Positions 25,306 to 37,637 of a DNA stretch of 64,000 nt are shown in pieces (within the stretch, counting starts at the first letter, position 1; the number at the start of each line of letters is the position of its first letter). Source of the stretch: Ciona savignyi (taxonomy: Eukaryota > Chordata > Ascidiacea > Phlebobranchia > Cionidae); assembly GCA_000149265.1 (NCBI GenBank), contig CH003282.1, positions 544,463 to 608,462 on the forward strand, written 5' to 3'. The notes under the pieces are model-generated. The model did not search any database. It was not told the origin of the DNA and worked only from the letters and a program-made list of their open reading frames with translations. The position numbers were made by a program, and so were the translations under genes.

Positions 25306-25639
25306 GCACATAGAGTATCTATGGTAACACTGCTTGGGTTTTCTCATTCACGGGAATTCACACGAATATTCTATCCTATTCTAACGTAAATCTAAAGTTA
25401 AACAAACTAGTATTGAAATACAGCAGACTTATAACCTGGGAAATTACCAGGGTATTTACCGTAAATTATACCCGAGTGAAATCATATATTTATTATTATC
25501 TTGTAGCCAACCAAAAAGGACAAAAGATTTTATTTGTCGCATGAGACAGGTTTTTAATTATACATGCGGCATTGTCAAAATGTAGATATAGAACTATGAC
25601 AATATGGTAAATGCAGATATAGAACTATGGTAAAAGTGC

Positions 25640-25892
25640 GGCCCGTTGGTCTAACGGTTAAGTGCGTCGCCTTTCAATCGAAAGGTTGCAGGTGCGAAAC
25701 TGGTCGCTAGCTAGTCGGTTGTTTCCTTGGGCAAGGCACTTCACGGACATTGCCTGAACCAACGACATATAATAAGTAAAGCAATAGCTCAGGTAACCCG
25801 ACGATGGGCGCGGGGTGATTTGACGATTGCCCGTGTGTTAACCCCCTTAGTTTTCCCATTCACGAGGATAAAGATGAATATCCTATCCTAAA
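25640..25892 (+). mobile_element. tRNA-derived SINE, near full length
   Basis: Same head, body and ATCCTATCCTA tail as the SINE at 21594, with a small deletion in the body near 25,775. It lies in the repeat-rich gap between the IAP and NUP43 genes. Confidence 0.88.
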
Positions 25893-25934
25893 TGCAAATA
25901 AAAAAATATGGTGGTAAATGCAGATGTAGAACTA

Positions 25935-27318
25935 GAGAGTGTCAATCACCTATTTAACCACCACTATTTGTAAAACACATTTTTTATGCTGTATGTTTAT
26001 GCAAGCAGAGTCCCTAACCACAATCTGTGTATTTTATATATATACCGAGTATGTACTAGTTTGTTTCTGCAAGGATCACCGCATGGGTCTCTGAGGTAAC
26101 AAACTGATCTTGTTGTCCATGTTTGTTAAACAATATATTATATGCCATTGTCAGATATGTGCGCATAAGGTCCATGTTATCTGACATTCCAGAAAGTTTT
26201 AACCCGACTGCTATAGTTTTGTTTCTGCAAACATAAAAAAAACTAATGGGTCCCATAGTTAACAAACCAAATTTCTTTTCCATGTGTAATTAATTGAAAA
26301 TATATTCAGAACTGTATACATTTACAGCCGTTAGGATAATATTTCCTGTAGGCCCTATAATGGCGGGTGAAAAAATATGCCGCGATTACAATTTTTTTAA
26401 TTTTACGACGGATTTTGGGATGACTGTGAAATGTTTGATCTGTCGGGGTATTTACCACAATAAAATAAAAAGTACATCTAGTCTATCTTAGATAGATGGT
26501 AAAAAGTGCTTTTAAATTCTTGGTTTTAAAACTGCTGTAATAGTATACATTTGACCATGGCATGTAACCATTTGTGATGTTTCGATCAAATTTGATAAAT
26601 TATTGTTGGAAATTTTTTAAGCCATGGCTGTTACAAGCATGATTTAAAGGCAAATCGTTATTTTTCGTGTATTTTCGAATGCATTTTGTTCCCTTGTTAT
26701 ATTTTAAACTGTAGTGGTTAACCGAAGAACATTCCACCCATTATGTTTTAAATCAAAGCATGTTTTTAATTAAGCGCTGTAGTAAAAAAAACTAATTTCC
26801 CCGATTTAGTTTCTTAGGGCTTCGGGGAATTTCCCTGAATTAATTACCCAAAGTGTATGTTTTCCCTATGTAGATCATATGTCATTTTACAAAAGTTTCA
26901 ATTCAATTCGATCACTCCTTGTGGATGTTGGGGTGATATTACATGCATGTCGCAATCATGATTCAGAAAACAAATCTTCATTTTAACAGTATTTATTTTG
27001 TTAATTTTTTTCTTTTAAGTTGACAAGCATTGGCTAACCCACTAACATTTGACCAAATCCGATCAAAATTGAAGCAACCGTTTAAGCGCGATGCCTAAAA
27101 ACCTGAATTTTTAGAAAAAAAATATCGTTTGGTTATCACCCAAATTTTTGGTTTCTGCATATCTATACCTTGTTCTCTAACAAAAAAACAATGTTTCATT
27201 ACGATTCCATTATTCCTTCTGGTAGATGTCGTGGCCACATGGCTGTCTGTCAAGCGTTTAACAAGCAAAAAACGGACAAATACAATATGCGTTCCATTTT
27301 TACAAATGTGACACATAT
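25935..27318. repeat. Unclassified tandem-unit element, copy 2
   Basis: The 5' end AGAGAGTGTCAATCACCTAT matches copy 3 at 47,508 (AGAGAGTGTCAACCACGTGT). Three ~305-bp units follow, the second with TCGGGGAATTTCCCTGAATT and a GATGTTGGGGTGATATTACA block. The 3' end repeats the TGTCAAGCGTTTAACAAG ... TTCCATTTTTACAAATGTGA pattern. It is more diverged than copy 3. No coding potential recognised. Confidence 0.7.
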
Positions 27319-27735
27319 CAGTAAGTATATATTATATCATTAATTAAAATTAAGTGTAATCAAATGCGAAATTACGCTAATGCACAAAACTGAATGTCCG
27401 GCCTTTTAAAAAAACTAACGCGCCTCTTTGAAACTATATATAACATCTGATAGCTCATACAAAAAGTATTGTTGTTTAATCAGTATTTTGACGGATCACT
27501 TTTTTATTTCTGTCATTTCCCGCAACTTATGTAAAGCGCGTATTCTAACTTACCGGACGAAATAAACAACTCGTTTATCAATATTTTTGTGTACTCCACA
27601 AGGCAGTGTAAAAAATGAGCAAGCGTAGAAAAATCTCGAGAGAAGTCGAATCAAAAATAGTGATTTGGTGGACCAAGAAGCATATATGATATACTTGTCA
27701 GTGACGACATAAACCGTTTATGACGGAACATGACG

Positions 27736-30700
27736 TCAAACAACTTCATCAAGCACATAAATCGCTTCCGCGTCGTTGCAACAGACAAGCGACGAGCCGC
27801 ACACATCAATAGAGTTCATGGAGGCCCCGCACTTTGTTATCAGTTCCGTCACTTCGACGGATGAACCTCCACTGTCACGTGACAAGACCTTGAGGTCAAA
27901 GGTTGCGTCGAGTCGACGAACGCTCCCGTCTTCAGAGCAGGTGAAGAGGTGCGATGGCGCCGTCTTGTGAAATCGTACTTCCCACACTACAAACGCAAGG
28001 TGGGGTGAATATCGGACATGTAGGAAATCCAGCAACGGTTAGAACCAAAGAAAAGGGGAATCCGGAAAGTGCTCAATCCAATGACATATTGGCTAGCAAG
28101 TTGAAGGTTCGATACCCCAACCTTCAAGTTTGTGGGCTGGCGTGCTATATGTTATTCGACAATATAATTTAACTATTATCACAAAGTCGAGTTAAATCTT
28201 TCCCAACCCACATTTCTACACACACTTTTCATTATCTTAACCTCTTTTAAAATGGTTCTGCAATTTGTTCTGGAATCGCTGAACGTAAAAAATCTATAAT
28301 TTGAAATATTCATTTAAATCTGCCGATTAACTTACCCTCTTCATCATGTACTTGAAGCTTTGTAACCGGCGCGCATTCCTTTCTTGTATCGAACAATGTA
28401 ACGCACCCATCAGCACCTCCAGTAGCCAGTACATGCGCCTATAAGTAAAACAATTAGTTAAACACTCTAAGTCATGACGTTTCTTGTTTATTATAATTTG
28501 TATCGTTATTTGAACTGTCCATGCACTAACTAAACAAGGGTACTTGTGCAAAAAAGTACTTTTAAAAATGAAAAGCAATAAAGCATGCTACAACTGACCA
28601 GTTAGTCTGGTGGTTTAGTGCGACGCCTTTCAACCGAAAGGTTGCAGGTTCGAAACTGGTCACTAGCTAGTTGGTTCTCGGTTGTGTATTTAGGCAAGGC
28701 AATTAACGGACATTGCCTGAACCAAGCAGATTAATGGGTTCTACCAAGTTAAAGGAACATGTGAATAATACACAACACACTGCAATAGCTCTGGTAACCC
28801 GACGGTTAATTACACAAAATAGGATTTTTCATGTTTTATCCTTGTGAAGCCAAAGAGTTTGCCAAAGAGTTTTCATGCAAGAAAACGTCAGATTGTCAGG
28901 TTACTGGAGCCATTGCAGTGTTATATTGAGGCCACCTCACTTTTAAAACAACCCATTAATCAACTGGATTCAGGCATCTTTAGCTAAGTGCCTTGGCAAA
29001 GTACAAAACCGATTAAGCCAGCGCCTTCTCGGTCTCAAATGCATTTAGCTACCTGCATGCTCTCTAACTACTTTACCAAACCGCTAATACGAATATAATG
29101 TGTGTCAGATATTCAATCCAATTTAATAACGTTGACAAGTAGTACAAAAACTAAAAGGCGGACATATTCAATCCAATTTAATAACGTTGACAAGTAGTAC
29201 AAAAACTAAAAGGCGGACTGCTGTTGTGAATGGAGGTTTATCAAATTATTTATGTAATAACCCTTTGCTTTACAAAGTAAAATAATTTTCCACCTGGGTT
29301 GCATGGTGGTCCACACTCCTTAGCGCAGTCAAGTGGTCGCTGGATACCATTATCCGTGCAGGCTCGTCACTAGGCGACCTCGTGTCCCACAAACGGAGCT
29401 GACCAACCGTGTTGGTCGTCACAATTTCATTCGTTGTCAAGTAACGAACACTTGTGATTGGACAGCTATCACCGTGTTCTGTAGAATAAGGTATAAAATA
29501 TACTTTGTTTTATAAACATATATTATTAATAAAAAAAATTTATTAAAAAAATATATCTGTTACTATATATTTATTTTATATTCTATTTATATATTTTAAT
29601 AAGAATTGACAATTCTTTGTAGCAAAATTTGAAACCTTTTCTTATAACATAAATTTAGATATGTGTCTTTATCTAAATATGTTTTAGATATCACTGTTTT
29701 TTGTTCTATAATAAACTTATTACTTAAGTGGTAACCTGTGTAGTTGTAGCAGATTTGTGGAATTGGATTTAAAATATTATATATGCCTTTTGTGTAAAAA
29801 CACAAATATCTGAGAAAAAAATCGGTGAATGATGAATCCTCGCTTTGTCATAAACCCCATAAAACTCACCGATGACCCGAAGAGGACGTTGGTTCTCGAT
29901 CCTCATCACATTGATTGTCCCATCCTCACCCACTGTGACGATGCCGGGAAGTGAGGTGGCAACATCCGTGCAACCTCCTCGAGCGTGCATCTTCTTCCAC
30001 TCCTGACGTACGCTCAGCGACTGAAAGGTAGCACGATGTTACTGAAAGTAACTTAATTAGTTTATATTCTGAAATCAATATTTAGAATCTAGAATTAATC
30101 ACTTTGAAATATATTTAAAAACCAAGTACAAAAACATTTTTTGTGCTAATATAATATTGCGGAACAGATTTTATGGAATAATTTTGATTTATATTTATAA
30201 TTAACAGCATATCATTTTGTTTGTGTGATTTAACCCTGTAAATTGATCTTTTTGTATGAAAATTGAAAAATTAAATAGTTTAAGTTGTAAAATACAGTTG
30301 AACAGGTTAAAAATGCTGTCATTATTATACTCTGATCTTCTGAAGTTATTCTTCCAAACTGACTTTCATAGATAACAGCGAAAAGATATGAATTTAAGAC
30401 CACCATAGGTAGGTGGGTGGCATCACCAATCATTTTGAGAGGCGCTGAGAGTAACACAGAATTAATACTTTACTACAATTGAATGCACTTTAGTCTGCAA
30501 ATAATGTTGTAAAATAATCCGTAATCAGAACCATCTTTAATAAGGCATTAGGAAATAGAATTTTTACATACCTCCGAAGAATTGATCAACAATATATCTC
30601 CACTGCTTGTACCAGCTACAATCAAATTTGAATCGGCGTATTCTAAGCCATTTACATCTCCTGCAATGTAAAACCATTATTTTTTTTTGTACACCAAACA

Positions 30701-32706
30701 ACTACAACCTGAAGATATATGAAGTATGTGCTCTTTGGAATATAAAATATCAGTCCACGATGAGCCGCTTGTTTGACCAGCATTTGTTGACATGAATTCG
30801 CCTTCAGTTAAGATGTTGAAGCAGAAACCATCAGACATATCTTTTTGGTTTAACCATATTAGGAGCTATTAAATTTTTTTTTTTATTCTTTAGTTTAGGA
30901 CTGACAGGTGCCATATTTAAACACATTATTACACTCCATCTGACTAGGATATGAACAGGGTTAACTGATGCTTTGTATAATTCTAATGAAATTGTTTAAT
31001 AGAATATATTATTATACATTTTTTTAAATCATAATTGAAAGAGATACAACTTTTGACTATGTATTTATCTCACAGTGGCTCAACCTAGTATAATCTAATG
31101 TTACAGTAAATTACAAATATGCCTTAGTATTTATAAAATAAGAACGACAACATCTTTTGCAAAGTGTATTGGAGTATGTTGTATTTTATTGTAACATAAA
31201 ATATTTGGATAGACATATTATAAAATAATGTATTTAAATAAAATCTAGAATTGCATAACCTATTTTTAAATGTTTTATTAATTATTTGATTATTCGATAT
31301 ACGAAATCATTTGAATTAATAAAGAGTATGTTAAGAGATTTGAATAACTTGTGTGTATTTGCTTCCTTATTTAAATAAAATTTTAATAAATCTTGTTGTG
31401 ATTCGAATATGGCTGGTGCCGGTTATCACGATAATTGTCTTACAACTTTTATCTATTTCTAATTTATAGAATATTAAAATGCCAGTATTATGATTTAAAG
31501 TTTAAAAATGCACTGGCACCAATCTAAGGATATATTGAAATTGAATTACCAATTTAAGGAAGAATAAAATTGTGTGTTGGCATCTAATACTTAATTGACA
31601 TTAATCAGCTCTTGTTCTGTATTTACAATTTGAATAAACCATTTGACTATTTTTGAAGTTATTTATGTTATTTTTTTAATTAAATGGTGAATTACAAATT
31701 AATACAAATTCAAATTTGACTTAATGATTTTAGTTTAATTTAGTTTATTCATTTTTTGCCCCAGTTTTAAAAAAATGATATCAGTCATTCAATGCATGCT
31801 TTAATTTAAATAAAATCATTCGATCCCAAACTTGCTATATACTGTGTACTAGCACTGGTATATATTTCTGAAGAAATATTAAATGCAGTAATAGTAATTG
31901 TATTTAAGAGAACAAATGCTTAACATGTTTTATTTCCTGATATGATAAACATATTTTAAATAATTTATTAACACAATAGGATTCTATTAAGATATTTTTA
32001 TTAAAATAATAGAAATTTTTTTCAACTTGATAGAAAAGATTTTAAATCTCAAAATTTCTAAACTCTATTTATCCCTTCTTTAGAAATGTGGTGTTTTAAT
32101 CACTAACTTTGAATGTGTGAACGAGCTTTGCAAATGGATATCATGAATCCTACATTACCTTGAATTGCACATGTTGACACTTTATGAGGCTCCCCACTCT
32201 CAAGGTCTTCCATATCAATGTCTTTATTTGCTAGTTTGTTCGGTTGATTTAATTCCCACAATGAGATTGTGTTGTTCTGCAACATATATTGCCAAAATTA
32301 GCCACCGTAAAGACATAAAAATAAAAACCACAGTTCCTAAGGAGGTGGGTGAATACTACTTAAGGTAAATAAGCACTGAAGTTTAAATTAAGTTATTTAT
32401 CTCAATCCATTTGAAACGGTATCAAGATTATAATTAAGCTTTTCCTTGCCTGTGTTCACCTATGCACAGAATAGAAAATAAAAGAACAAATAAAAAAAAG
32501 ACTACAATCGAAAATCCCGAATGCTAAACAATCCATTAAGTCTTGGTTGTACCGTCATATGCAATTTAATAAAAACGTAAAACACAACATACCAGGTCCT
32601 CATAGCTACCGCAAACGAAGACAGATGACTTCTGCAGCGAAGTGGAGGTTGGTTTCCATCTAACACGGCAGATTTTTTGTGACACAAACACCAAGCTTTC
32701 AGCCAT
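27736..32706 (-). CDS. NUP43: Nucleoporin Nup43 (WD40)
   Basis: Seven coding exons: 32593-32706, 32159-32276, 30572-30660, 29870-30020, 29294-29478, 28336-28438 and 27736-27986. Phases are consistent, giving 336 residues (human about 380). The start MAESLVFVSQKICRVRWKP matches the Nup43 N terminus. WD-type segments include ATGGADGCVTLFDTR and WEVRFHKTAPSHLFTCSEDG. The C terminus LVCCNDAEAIYV is diagnostic. Nup43 is a beta-propeller subunit of the Y (Nup107-160) complex of the nuclear pore and also acts at kinetochores. A splice acceptor lies 8 nt before the ATG, suggesting trans-splicing or a 5' UTR intron. The sulfotransferase stop codon is only 289 bp upstream on the same strand. Confidence 0.96.
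28597..28806 (+). mobile_element. tRNA-derived SINE, tail-truncated
   Basis: The head has GGTTGCAGGTTCGAAACTGG, the best B-box match of the family here. The body runs to GGTAACCCGACGG and lacks the ATCCT tail. It is in a NUP43 intron. A diverged minus-strand copy follows at 28895-29060, so the two are inverted relative to each other. Confidence 0.8.
28895..29060 (-). mobile_element. Diverged SINE fragment, inverted
   Basis: The complement of the SINE body is recognisable: GCCATTGCAGTGT, CCCATTAATCAACTGGATTC and AAGTGCCTTGGCAAAG. Older than the neighbouring plus-strand copy. Confidence 0.55.
29110..29219. repeat. Tandem duplication, 2 x 55 bp
   Basis: Two essentially identical 55-bp units beginning TATTCAATCCAATTTAATAA, in a NUP43 intron. 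The identity implies a recent event. Confidence 0.95.
30661..32158. other. Large NUP43 intron, no feature seen
   Basis: A very AT-rich 1.5-kb intron between the second and third coding exons. No ORF, SINE or inverted repeat that I could support. Confidence 0.6.
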
Positions 32707-32995
32707 TTTTATCCCTGCATTCACAGTTACAATGGTAGGTAAAATAAAAAAAAGTTTCACGAATAACACAGATAAGGTGTACAAGTTTTTAAATATGCAA
32801 AATGTTGTTTTAAAAATACATTTGCAGACACATACAAAAGTGCATTTACAATAATAAATACATTTAGCCATTACCAGATACAAAACAAATGGTACAAAAA
32901 TGATGACACCACTGTATATAAACCATTATCAGCTGAATAACAAAACACAACATAACACATGATATGGTGAATTTAGTGTCCTTATGTAGTGCTTA

Positions 32996-33994
32996 CTACT
33001 CAGACAGTTTTTCAAACTCAAAAAGCTTATAGTCTAAATTATATCGATCTTCTATTTTCTTAATAACAGTTGCATCAGTTTGGGATACATGGCTTTGTAC
33101 ATTCATTACTGTATTTCTATTTTTCTTCGTAGACTTAGGAAAAGAAATACTTGGCGGTGCATTTACCACAGAAAAAAGGTATCGAGAGTCTTCGGAAATA
33201 GAGTCCAGATGAATAATAACGTCATAATGCATGTTACAGGGGTGACAAAGGTCCACGTAGGAATCCCAATGTGGATTCTTGTCATTGGTTTTTAACAAAT
33301 AACGTAGAAATTGTTCAAAAGTGGGGTATTTCGCTGACAAGTTGCCAGGGAAGGTTTTAATAATTTCATCCCCAAGCTGCCACATTTCTGGCACGGGTGA
33401 TCGGTTTGTCGGGAGAAATTTATCCTCATATGCTGACACCAGTCTCTCCATTGGGTGGCGTACCGCAAGAAATGTCGTATAGTTTTTTGTTCTCTCCATC
33501 AAAGATAAGTCTGGTTCATAACGTAATTTATAAGCTGCCGCTAAATCGTGGACGCTTGCAGCATGACTCAAACTTTCCAAATCTTTCCAGGTTTTCACGT
33601 AATTGTTCATCATAAGAACAACCTTTTTCCAGTTTGTACTTGCTACTTTTGCGATGTCGCAGTACATCATGTTATACTTTCGCACAGTGATAAGCTTCGT
33701 GTTTAAGTCTGGCTCCAGTGGAATTGAGCACAGTGAGTACTTTGCGCAGTTGTCGATTAGAGATTCCCGTCTCAACTCCATGATTTCTGCGGTCTCATCC
33801 GCAGTCTGCAAAGTCGCGTTGTTTTTGCGTATGGTGGTCTGCAGAACCGTTTCGCAAATTTTTTGCTGATCAGGATGCTTATGCAACACCGAAGACTGCA
33901 TCCTCGCCCATATACTGGCAAAGTACATGGCAGCCAGTGCAATTGCGCTTAAAAATATAATCCATTTCCGCCTCTGGCTTGCAAAGGCAGACAT
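32996..33994 (-). CDS. Golgi carbohydrate sulfotransferase (HNK-1ST/CHST8-14 family)
   Basis: Single-exon ORF of 332 residues. It has a type II membrane topology: a short basic N terminus (QRRK), then a membrane segment at about 11-28. The 5'-phosphosulfate-binding loop is AKVASTNWKK (about 115-124) and the 3'-phosphate-binding motif is VRHPMERLVSAYEDKF (about 178-193). Both are hallmarks of Sulfotransfer_2 enzymes, which move sulfate from PAPS to chondroitin, dermatan or N-glycan sugars in the Golgi. The length fits CHST11-14. The exact acceptor sugar cannot be told from sequence. A splice acceptor lies 16 nt upstream of the ATG, although the coding part has no intron. The gene sits between SMG8 (upstream) and NUP43 (downstream), all on the minus strand. 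Confidence 0.9.
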   Translation of the reverse strand: MSAFASQRRKWIIFLSAIALAAMYFASIWARMQSSVLHKHPDQQKICETVLQTTIRKNNATLQTADETAEIMELRRESLIDNCAKYSLCSIPLEPDLNTKLITVRKYNMMYCDIAKVASTNWKKVVLMMNNYVKTWKDLESLSHAASVHDLAAAYKLRYEPDLSLMERTKNYTTFLAVRHPMERLVSAYEDKFLPTNRSPVPEMWQLGDEIIKTFPGNLSAKYPTFEQFLRYLLKTNDKNPHWDSYVDLCHPCNMHYDVIIHLDSISEDSRYLFSVVNAPPSISFPKSTKKNRNTVMNVQSHVSQTDATVIKKIEDRYNLDYKLFEFEKLSE

Positions 33995-34598
33995 ATTTTA
34001 ATACCCAAACCTAGACGAAAAAAACAAGAAATGTAGGAATATTGGAAATAACAGTAATTGGCATTTAAAGGGTATGTTCTGCATGTACATAAGTTTTAAG
34101 CAAAACAGTTATGTGCCTCATTTTCATTGTATGTTTAACTGGAAATCATATGTTAAACCATAGATGCCTCCAATAATTTTTTAAACATCTATGGCCAATA
34201 TATTAGCTGTGTTAATTCCACAGTGAAGAGGTATCCACAAATGCAATCTGTAATATATCGATAATTACTATACTCTTATGATAGTCATGCTATGAAAAAC
34301 ACATATCGCATTTAGTTATCTGCAACAATACATCGGTAATCACTACAACCAGTAGTCACGCTACCAAAATCGCATGTCGCAATTATGTATTTTATTAGCA
34401 TGCACTTTTACTTTAATGTTTTCCACTACCAGTACATCAGATTCGCATGGACATACTGGTATCAATAACAGTGCAGAAACTACATAAGAGTTTCACATGG
34501 TGTAAACGCAACAAAACGACCCTTCCAATGCTTGCATTACAAGTTCTAATTAGGGTTTTTACAACCCTAAATTATAAACAACTATATTATTGTTGTGA
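33995..34598. other. SMG8-sulfotransferase intergenic
   Basis: The gap holds a minus-strand AATAAA (complement TTTATT near 34,391) that could serve SMG8. Next to the sulfotransferase it holds the TTTTTTTCGTCTAG acceptor. Nothing else seen. Confidence 0.5.
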
Positions 34599-37388
34599 TT
34601 ATTTTTCCACTTCAACACTAAGCATTTTTAAAACTCTCCAAGCTTGCAATTGGGAAGAGTCTTTAGGCTGGATGTGTGGCCCTGTTTCACTCACGTAGAC
34701 GTATGGAAGCCGCAATACCCACATTGAATTGGGCCGCAACGATATTTCAGGATCACTGGGATAAAATGTGGGTGTGGGATTGGGGCCTGGAACAACTTGA
34801 GGCTTTATGATGACACGGACTGATGATTCTTGCGGCGTGACAATGATAACCCTCATAAGTTGGCCTGTGAGCATTTTACCTGATCTTCCGGACACAGGGC
34901 TCAGTGTAAATAGGGGCATGTTGAGATCAAGTAGAGGTTGGATTGGATCTCGAACCACGCCGCTACTCGTTACCTTGACTGATTTATCGGGGCCTGAACA
35001 AATAAACCTCTGACCTCGTGGGGTTTCATACTCATAACCAATATATGCTTTTGTGGTCGCTTCTCGTAATGTTAGTTTAGTCTCCTTGATCGGAAGTTTT
35101 CGTGCCTCACCCGGCACCGGCCATTGGGTGGTCCCTGGTTCTTCTGTCATTATGGGGATTTCCCATGGGACCAAGTAGTTGGTGCCAGGTAGGAAACCAG
35201 GGAAATCAAGACCCCGAATGGGAGTATAAATCGACGCACACCCGAGACGCACTAAGCTCCAGGAGGAAAATAAGGGAAGCACACCTTCGACTGTTAACTG
35301 AGAATGCATCATTCCCTCAGTAAAGAGTTGTAGTTCCGGACCTTCTTCTACACATTCTGCATCTACTTCAGCCATCGCGTCCGAGTTCAAACTAAAATCG
35401 TAGTTCGCAGACACAGTTCTTTGCCGCGAGTCGGATCCAGCTGTCTTCGTCTCATCTGCATCCTCTGCTTCCTCTGCCTCACTTTCCTGGGTGTAGTTTT
35501 GTGAGTTCGCCGCGTCTTCAGTGGGAAGAGGTTCTTGTTTGGACTTTAAACTGCTATTATCAGTTTCATCCGCAGATATCGTCATTTGCTCAACGAATTT
35601 ATGCAACTCGTCGGATACAATTACTTTCTCTTGCTTTTCAGGGGTATGGACTGGGAATTTGTAGACATCACTTTCAGAAAGTGGGTGCGCCCTTGCGTCA
35701 AGGCGGCTATAGAAATCACAATTTGCTTCCCTTAGCGTGAATGGATCTTCTCTTGACCCCTGAATCCGACCACAACTGCTAGCAGCTAGCGATCTTGACC
35801 GTGATGAGTGAAAGATCTTAGGAGGATTTGCATCCGGTTGGGATTTAAGATCATCGGGAAGATCGTGGAATCGATGGACACAGTGTCTTCCCGTGAGGGA
35901 ACGAACTTCACAAAGTCTCCTTCCGTCATTCCAAAATGCTTCACATTCAGCTTGAACACAGACTTCATATTTTTCTTTTGCAGGACCTCGTGCATGAAGC
36001 ATGTACGTTGCCAGGGCTTGGGCAAGCTGGTTCCTGTGCACTTTACTTGTGTAGTGGAGGGGTAGGTTACTTTGGTAGGCAGCACTCGCAAGGGAGACCA
36101 CTTTGCTACATCGAGCTTCACTGAACCGATTCTCTGGGTCCATCTGAACCTGCAATTGCTGCTTGATCTCTGCGGTTTTTGCAAGGAGCGCTTCATCCTT
36201 TTCGATCTTTAATGATGTTGAGAACATCAAACGATGTAGCTCGTTTGCAACTTTTATCCAGTTCTTAAGCGTTGGAAGCTCGAAATGTGTTGGAAGCGGG
36301 TTTCTTCCAACACTGTCCCTAAATCCCTTTTTCTCAAAGACAAGCTCTGTGTGCTGGGAGAGGAAGTCCCAGATAGGATTTTCCTTCACATCTTCTTCTC
36401 CATCTTCCCACTGAGTTGGAGGATTTGTAAGGAGTCTGTATGCACGAGACTTTGCGGTGGGATCACGGTGAGTCTCACAGGATTTTCGAAGAAGATTCAA
36501 CATGCCCTTGATTGGGTCTTCTTCCTGTTTTACCTGGTTGTATTGCTTTGTCATTATGTGAACAAACGCTTGGTTAGGGGGAACTGTAAACAAACAATGA
36601 ACAGCGTTATTTGTTAACACCCGACTGTTTCGCAAAATTTTATAGATCTGATCTTCCAAAGTATGTTGAAGCCTCTTCAAAGGAGGTTTTTTCTTCTTAG
36701 ATGAATCTCCAGTTGCTTCGGATGATTTCTTGTTGCTTAAATGGCTTTTCTGGATGACAAATAACAATCTTGGAGGGCATGGTCGCCCGTTCACCCACCA
36801 GTCTCTACCGACCGTGCAATCCTTTAAAATATCTTTTATTAGTGGCATCAGCTTCGTTCTGAAGTTACTAATATGGTGAAAGAGGGAATCATAGGAAATG
36901 TCAAACATTGGTACTGGATGCGAGAGAATCAAGATATGACAAACGGAAAATAGGAAGACCAAGGAGATCACAACCTCTGCATCCTGACTTTTCCAGAAAT
37001 GATGCGAGTCACTGTGATTCATCAATTTCGATCCCATTTCTGCACATGCACCTGCAATCGCTGCAGCATCCAAGGTTGTGGTGAGATGGAGGAACACAAT
37101 CTTCTTCTTCTGATCATAATAAGCATCGATCTTGGGCATGAACTTTTCGAGTTGAACTGTCCGATTTTGGTCACATTGAGGTGTTGCGTAGTTCGGATAA
37201 TGTGGTTGGAATAATGAAGTGTCAGCTAGTTTGTTAATGACCATTCCTTTGGAAACGTGGCCCCATGCGCTTTTGCCGAACACACCAACAATGCACACCT
37301 CGTGGGCTGCAATATCAGCATTGAGCTCGTCATTAAATGGCAAAGACCAAATGCCATCTATTCCAGGTTTTTCGGCATTCGAAGCCAT
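34599..37388 (-). CDS. SMG8: Nonsense-mediated mRNA decay factor SMG8
   Basis: A single uninterrupted ORF of 929 residues (human 991). The N terminus carries the SMG8 G-fold-like start VCIVGVFGKSAWGHVSKG (about 31-48). Further recognisable blocks are the Cys/His-containing middle (YMLHARGPAKEKYEVCVQ, GRHCVHRF) and the C-terminal SMG8 tail (SMWVLRLPYVYVSETGP). SMG8 with SMG9 binds and restrains the SMG1 kinase that phosphorylates UPF1. The ORF being in one exon is notable in an otherwise intron-rich window. A TATTTTCAG acceptor lies 12 nt before the ATG, again consistent with a trans-spliced leader or 5' UTR intron. The acidic Ser/Glu-rich stretch near residues 620-660 looks disordered. Confidence 0.95.
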   Translation of the reverse strand: MASNAEKPGIDGIWSLPFNDELNADIAAHEVCIVGVFGKSAWGHVSKGMVINKLADTSLFQPHYPNYATPQCDQNRTVQLEKFMPKIDAYYDQKKKIVFLHLTTTLDAAAIAGACAEMGSKLMNHSDSHHFWKSQDAEVVISLVFLFSVCHILILSHPVPMFDISYDSLFHHISNFRTKLMPLIKDILKDCTVGRDWWVNGRPCPPRLLFVIQKSHLSNKKSSEATGDSSKKKKPPLKRLQHTLEDQIYKILRNSRVLTNNAVHCLFTVPPNQAFVHIMTKQYNQVKQEEDPIKGMLNLLRKSCETHRDPTAKSRAYRLLTNPPTQWEDGEEDVKENPIWDFLSQHTELVFEKKGFRDSVGRNPLPTHFELPTLKNWIKVANELHRLMFSTSLKIEKDEALLAKTAEIKQQLQVQMDPENRFSEARCSKVVSLASAAYQSNLPLHYTSKVHRNQLAQALATYMLHARGPAKEKYEVCVQAECEAFWNDGRRLCEVRSLTGRHCVHRFHDLPDDLKSQPDANPPKIFHSSRSRSLAASSCGRIQGSREDPFTLREANCDFYSRLDARAHPLSESDVYKFPVHTPEKQEKVIVSDELHKFVEQMTISADETDNSSLKSKQEPLPTEDAANSQNYTQESEAEEAEDADETKTAGSDSRQRTVSANYDFSLNSDAMAEVDAECVEEGPELQLFTEGMMHSQLTVEGVLPLFSSWSLVRLGCASIYTPIRGLDFPGFLPGTNYLVPWEIPIMTEEPGTTQWPVPGEARKLPIKETKLTLREATTKAYIGYEYETPRGQRFICSGPDKSVKVTSSGVVRDPIQPLLDLNMPLFTLSPVSGRSGKMLTGQLMRVIIVTPQESSVRVIIKPQVVPGPNPTPTFYPSDPEISLRPNSMWVLRLPYVYVSETGPHIQPKDSSQLQAWRVLKMLSVEVEK

Positions 37389-37637
37389 TATACCTTATTT
37401 CTGAAAATACAGTCATGTTATTAGCCTTCATGTAATGGCATAGATGTCAAAATACAGCATTGGTATATATGACAGCAAAAAATTTATCAAAAACCTATAG
37501 CAGAAAATATCGAAAATTGTTTAACTAGCACCAGCAATTTTTTTATCATTCTGGTACTAAAATTTTACAGTATCATTTCACATTTTAATTTTTAAATTAT
37601 CACACAATTTTTTTTGGTATTACAAAAATGTGTATTT

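Noticed and set aside
27627-27689. Plus-strand MSKRRKISREVESK start next to a repeat
   Set aside because: Only 24 codons before a stop and no downstream exon; too short to call a transposase or gene.
35786-36196. 136-codon minus-strand frame inside SMG8
   Set aside because: Shadow of the SMG8 frame, which continues uninterrupted through it.
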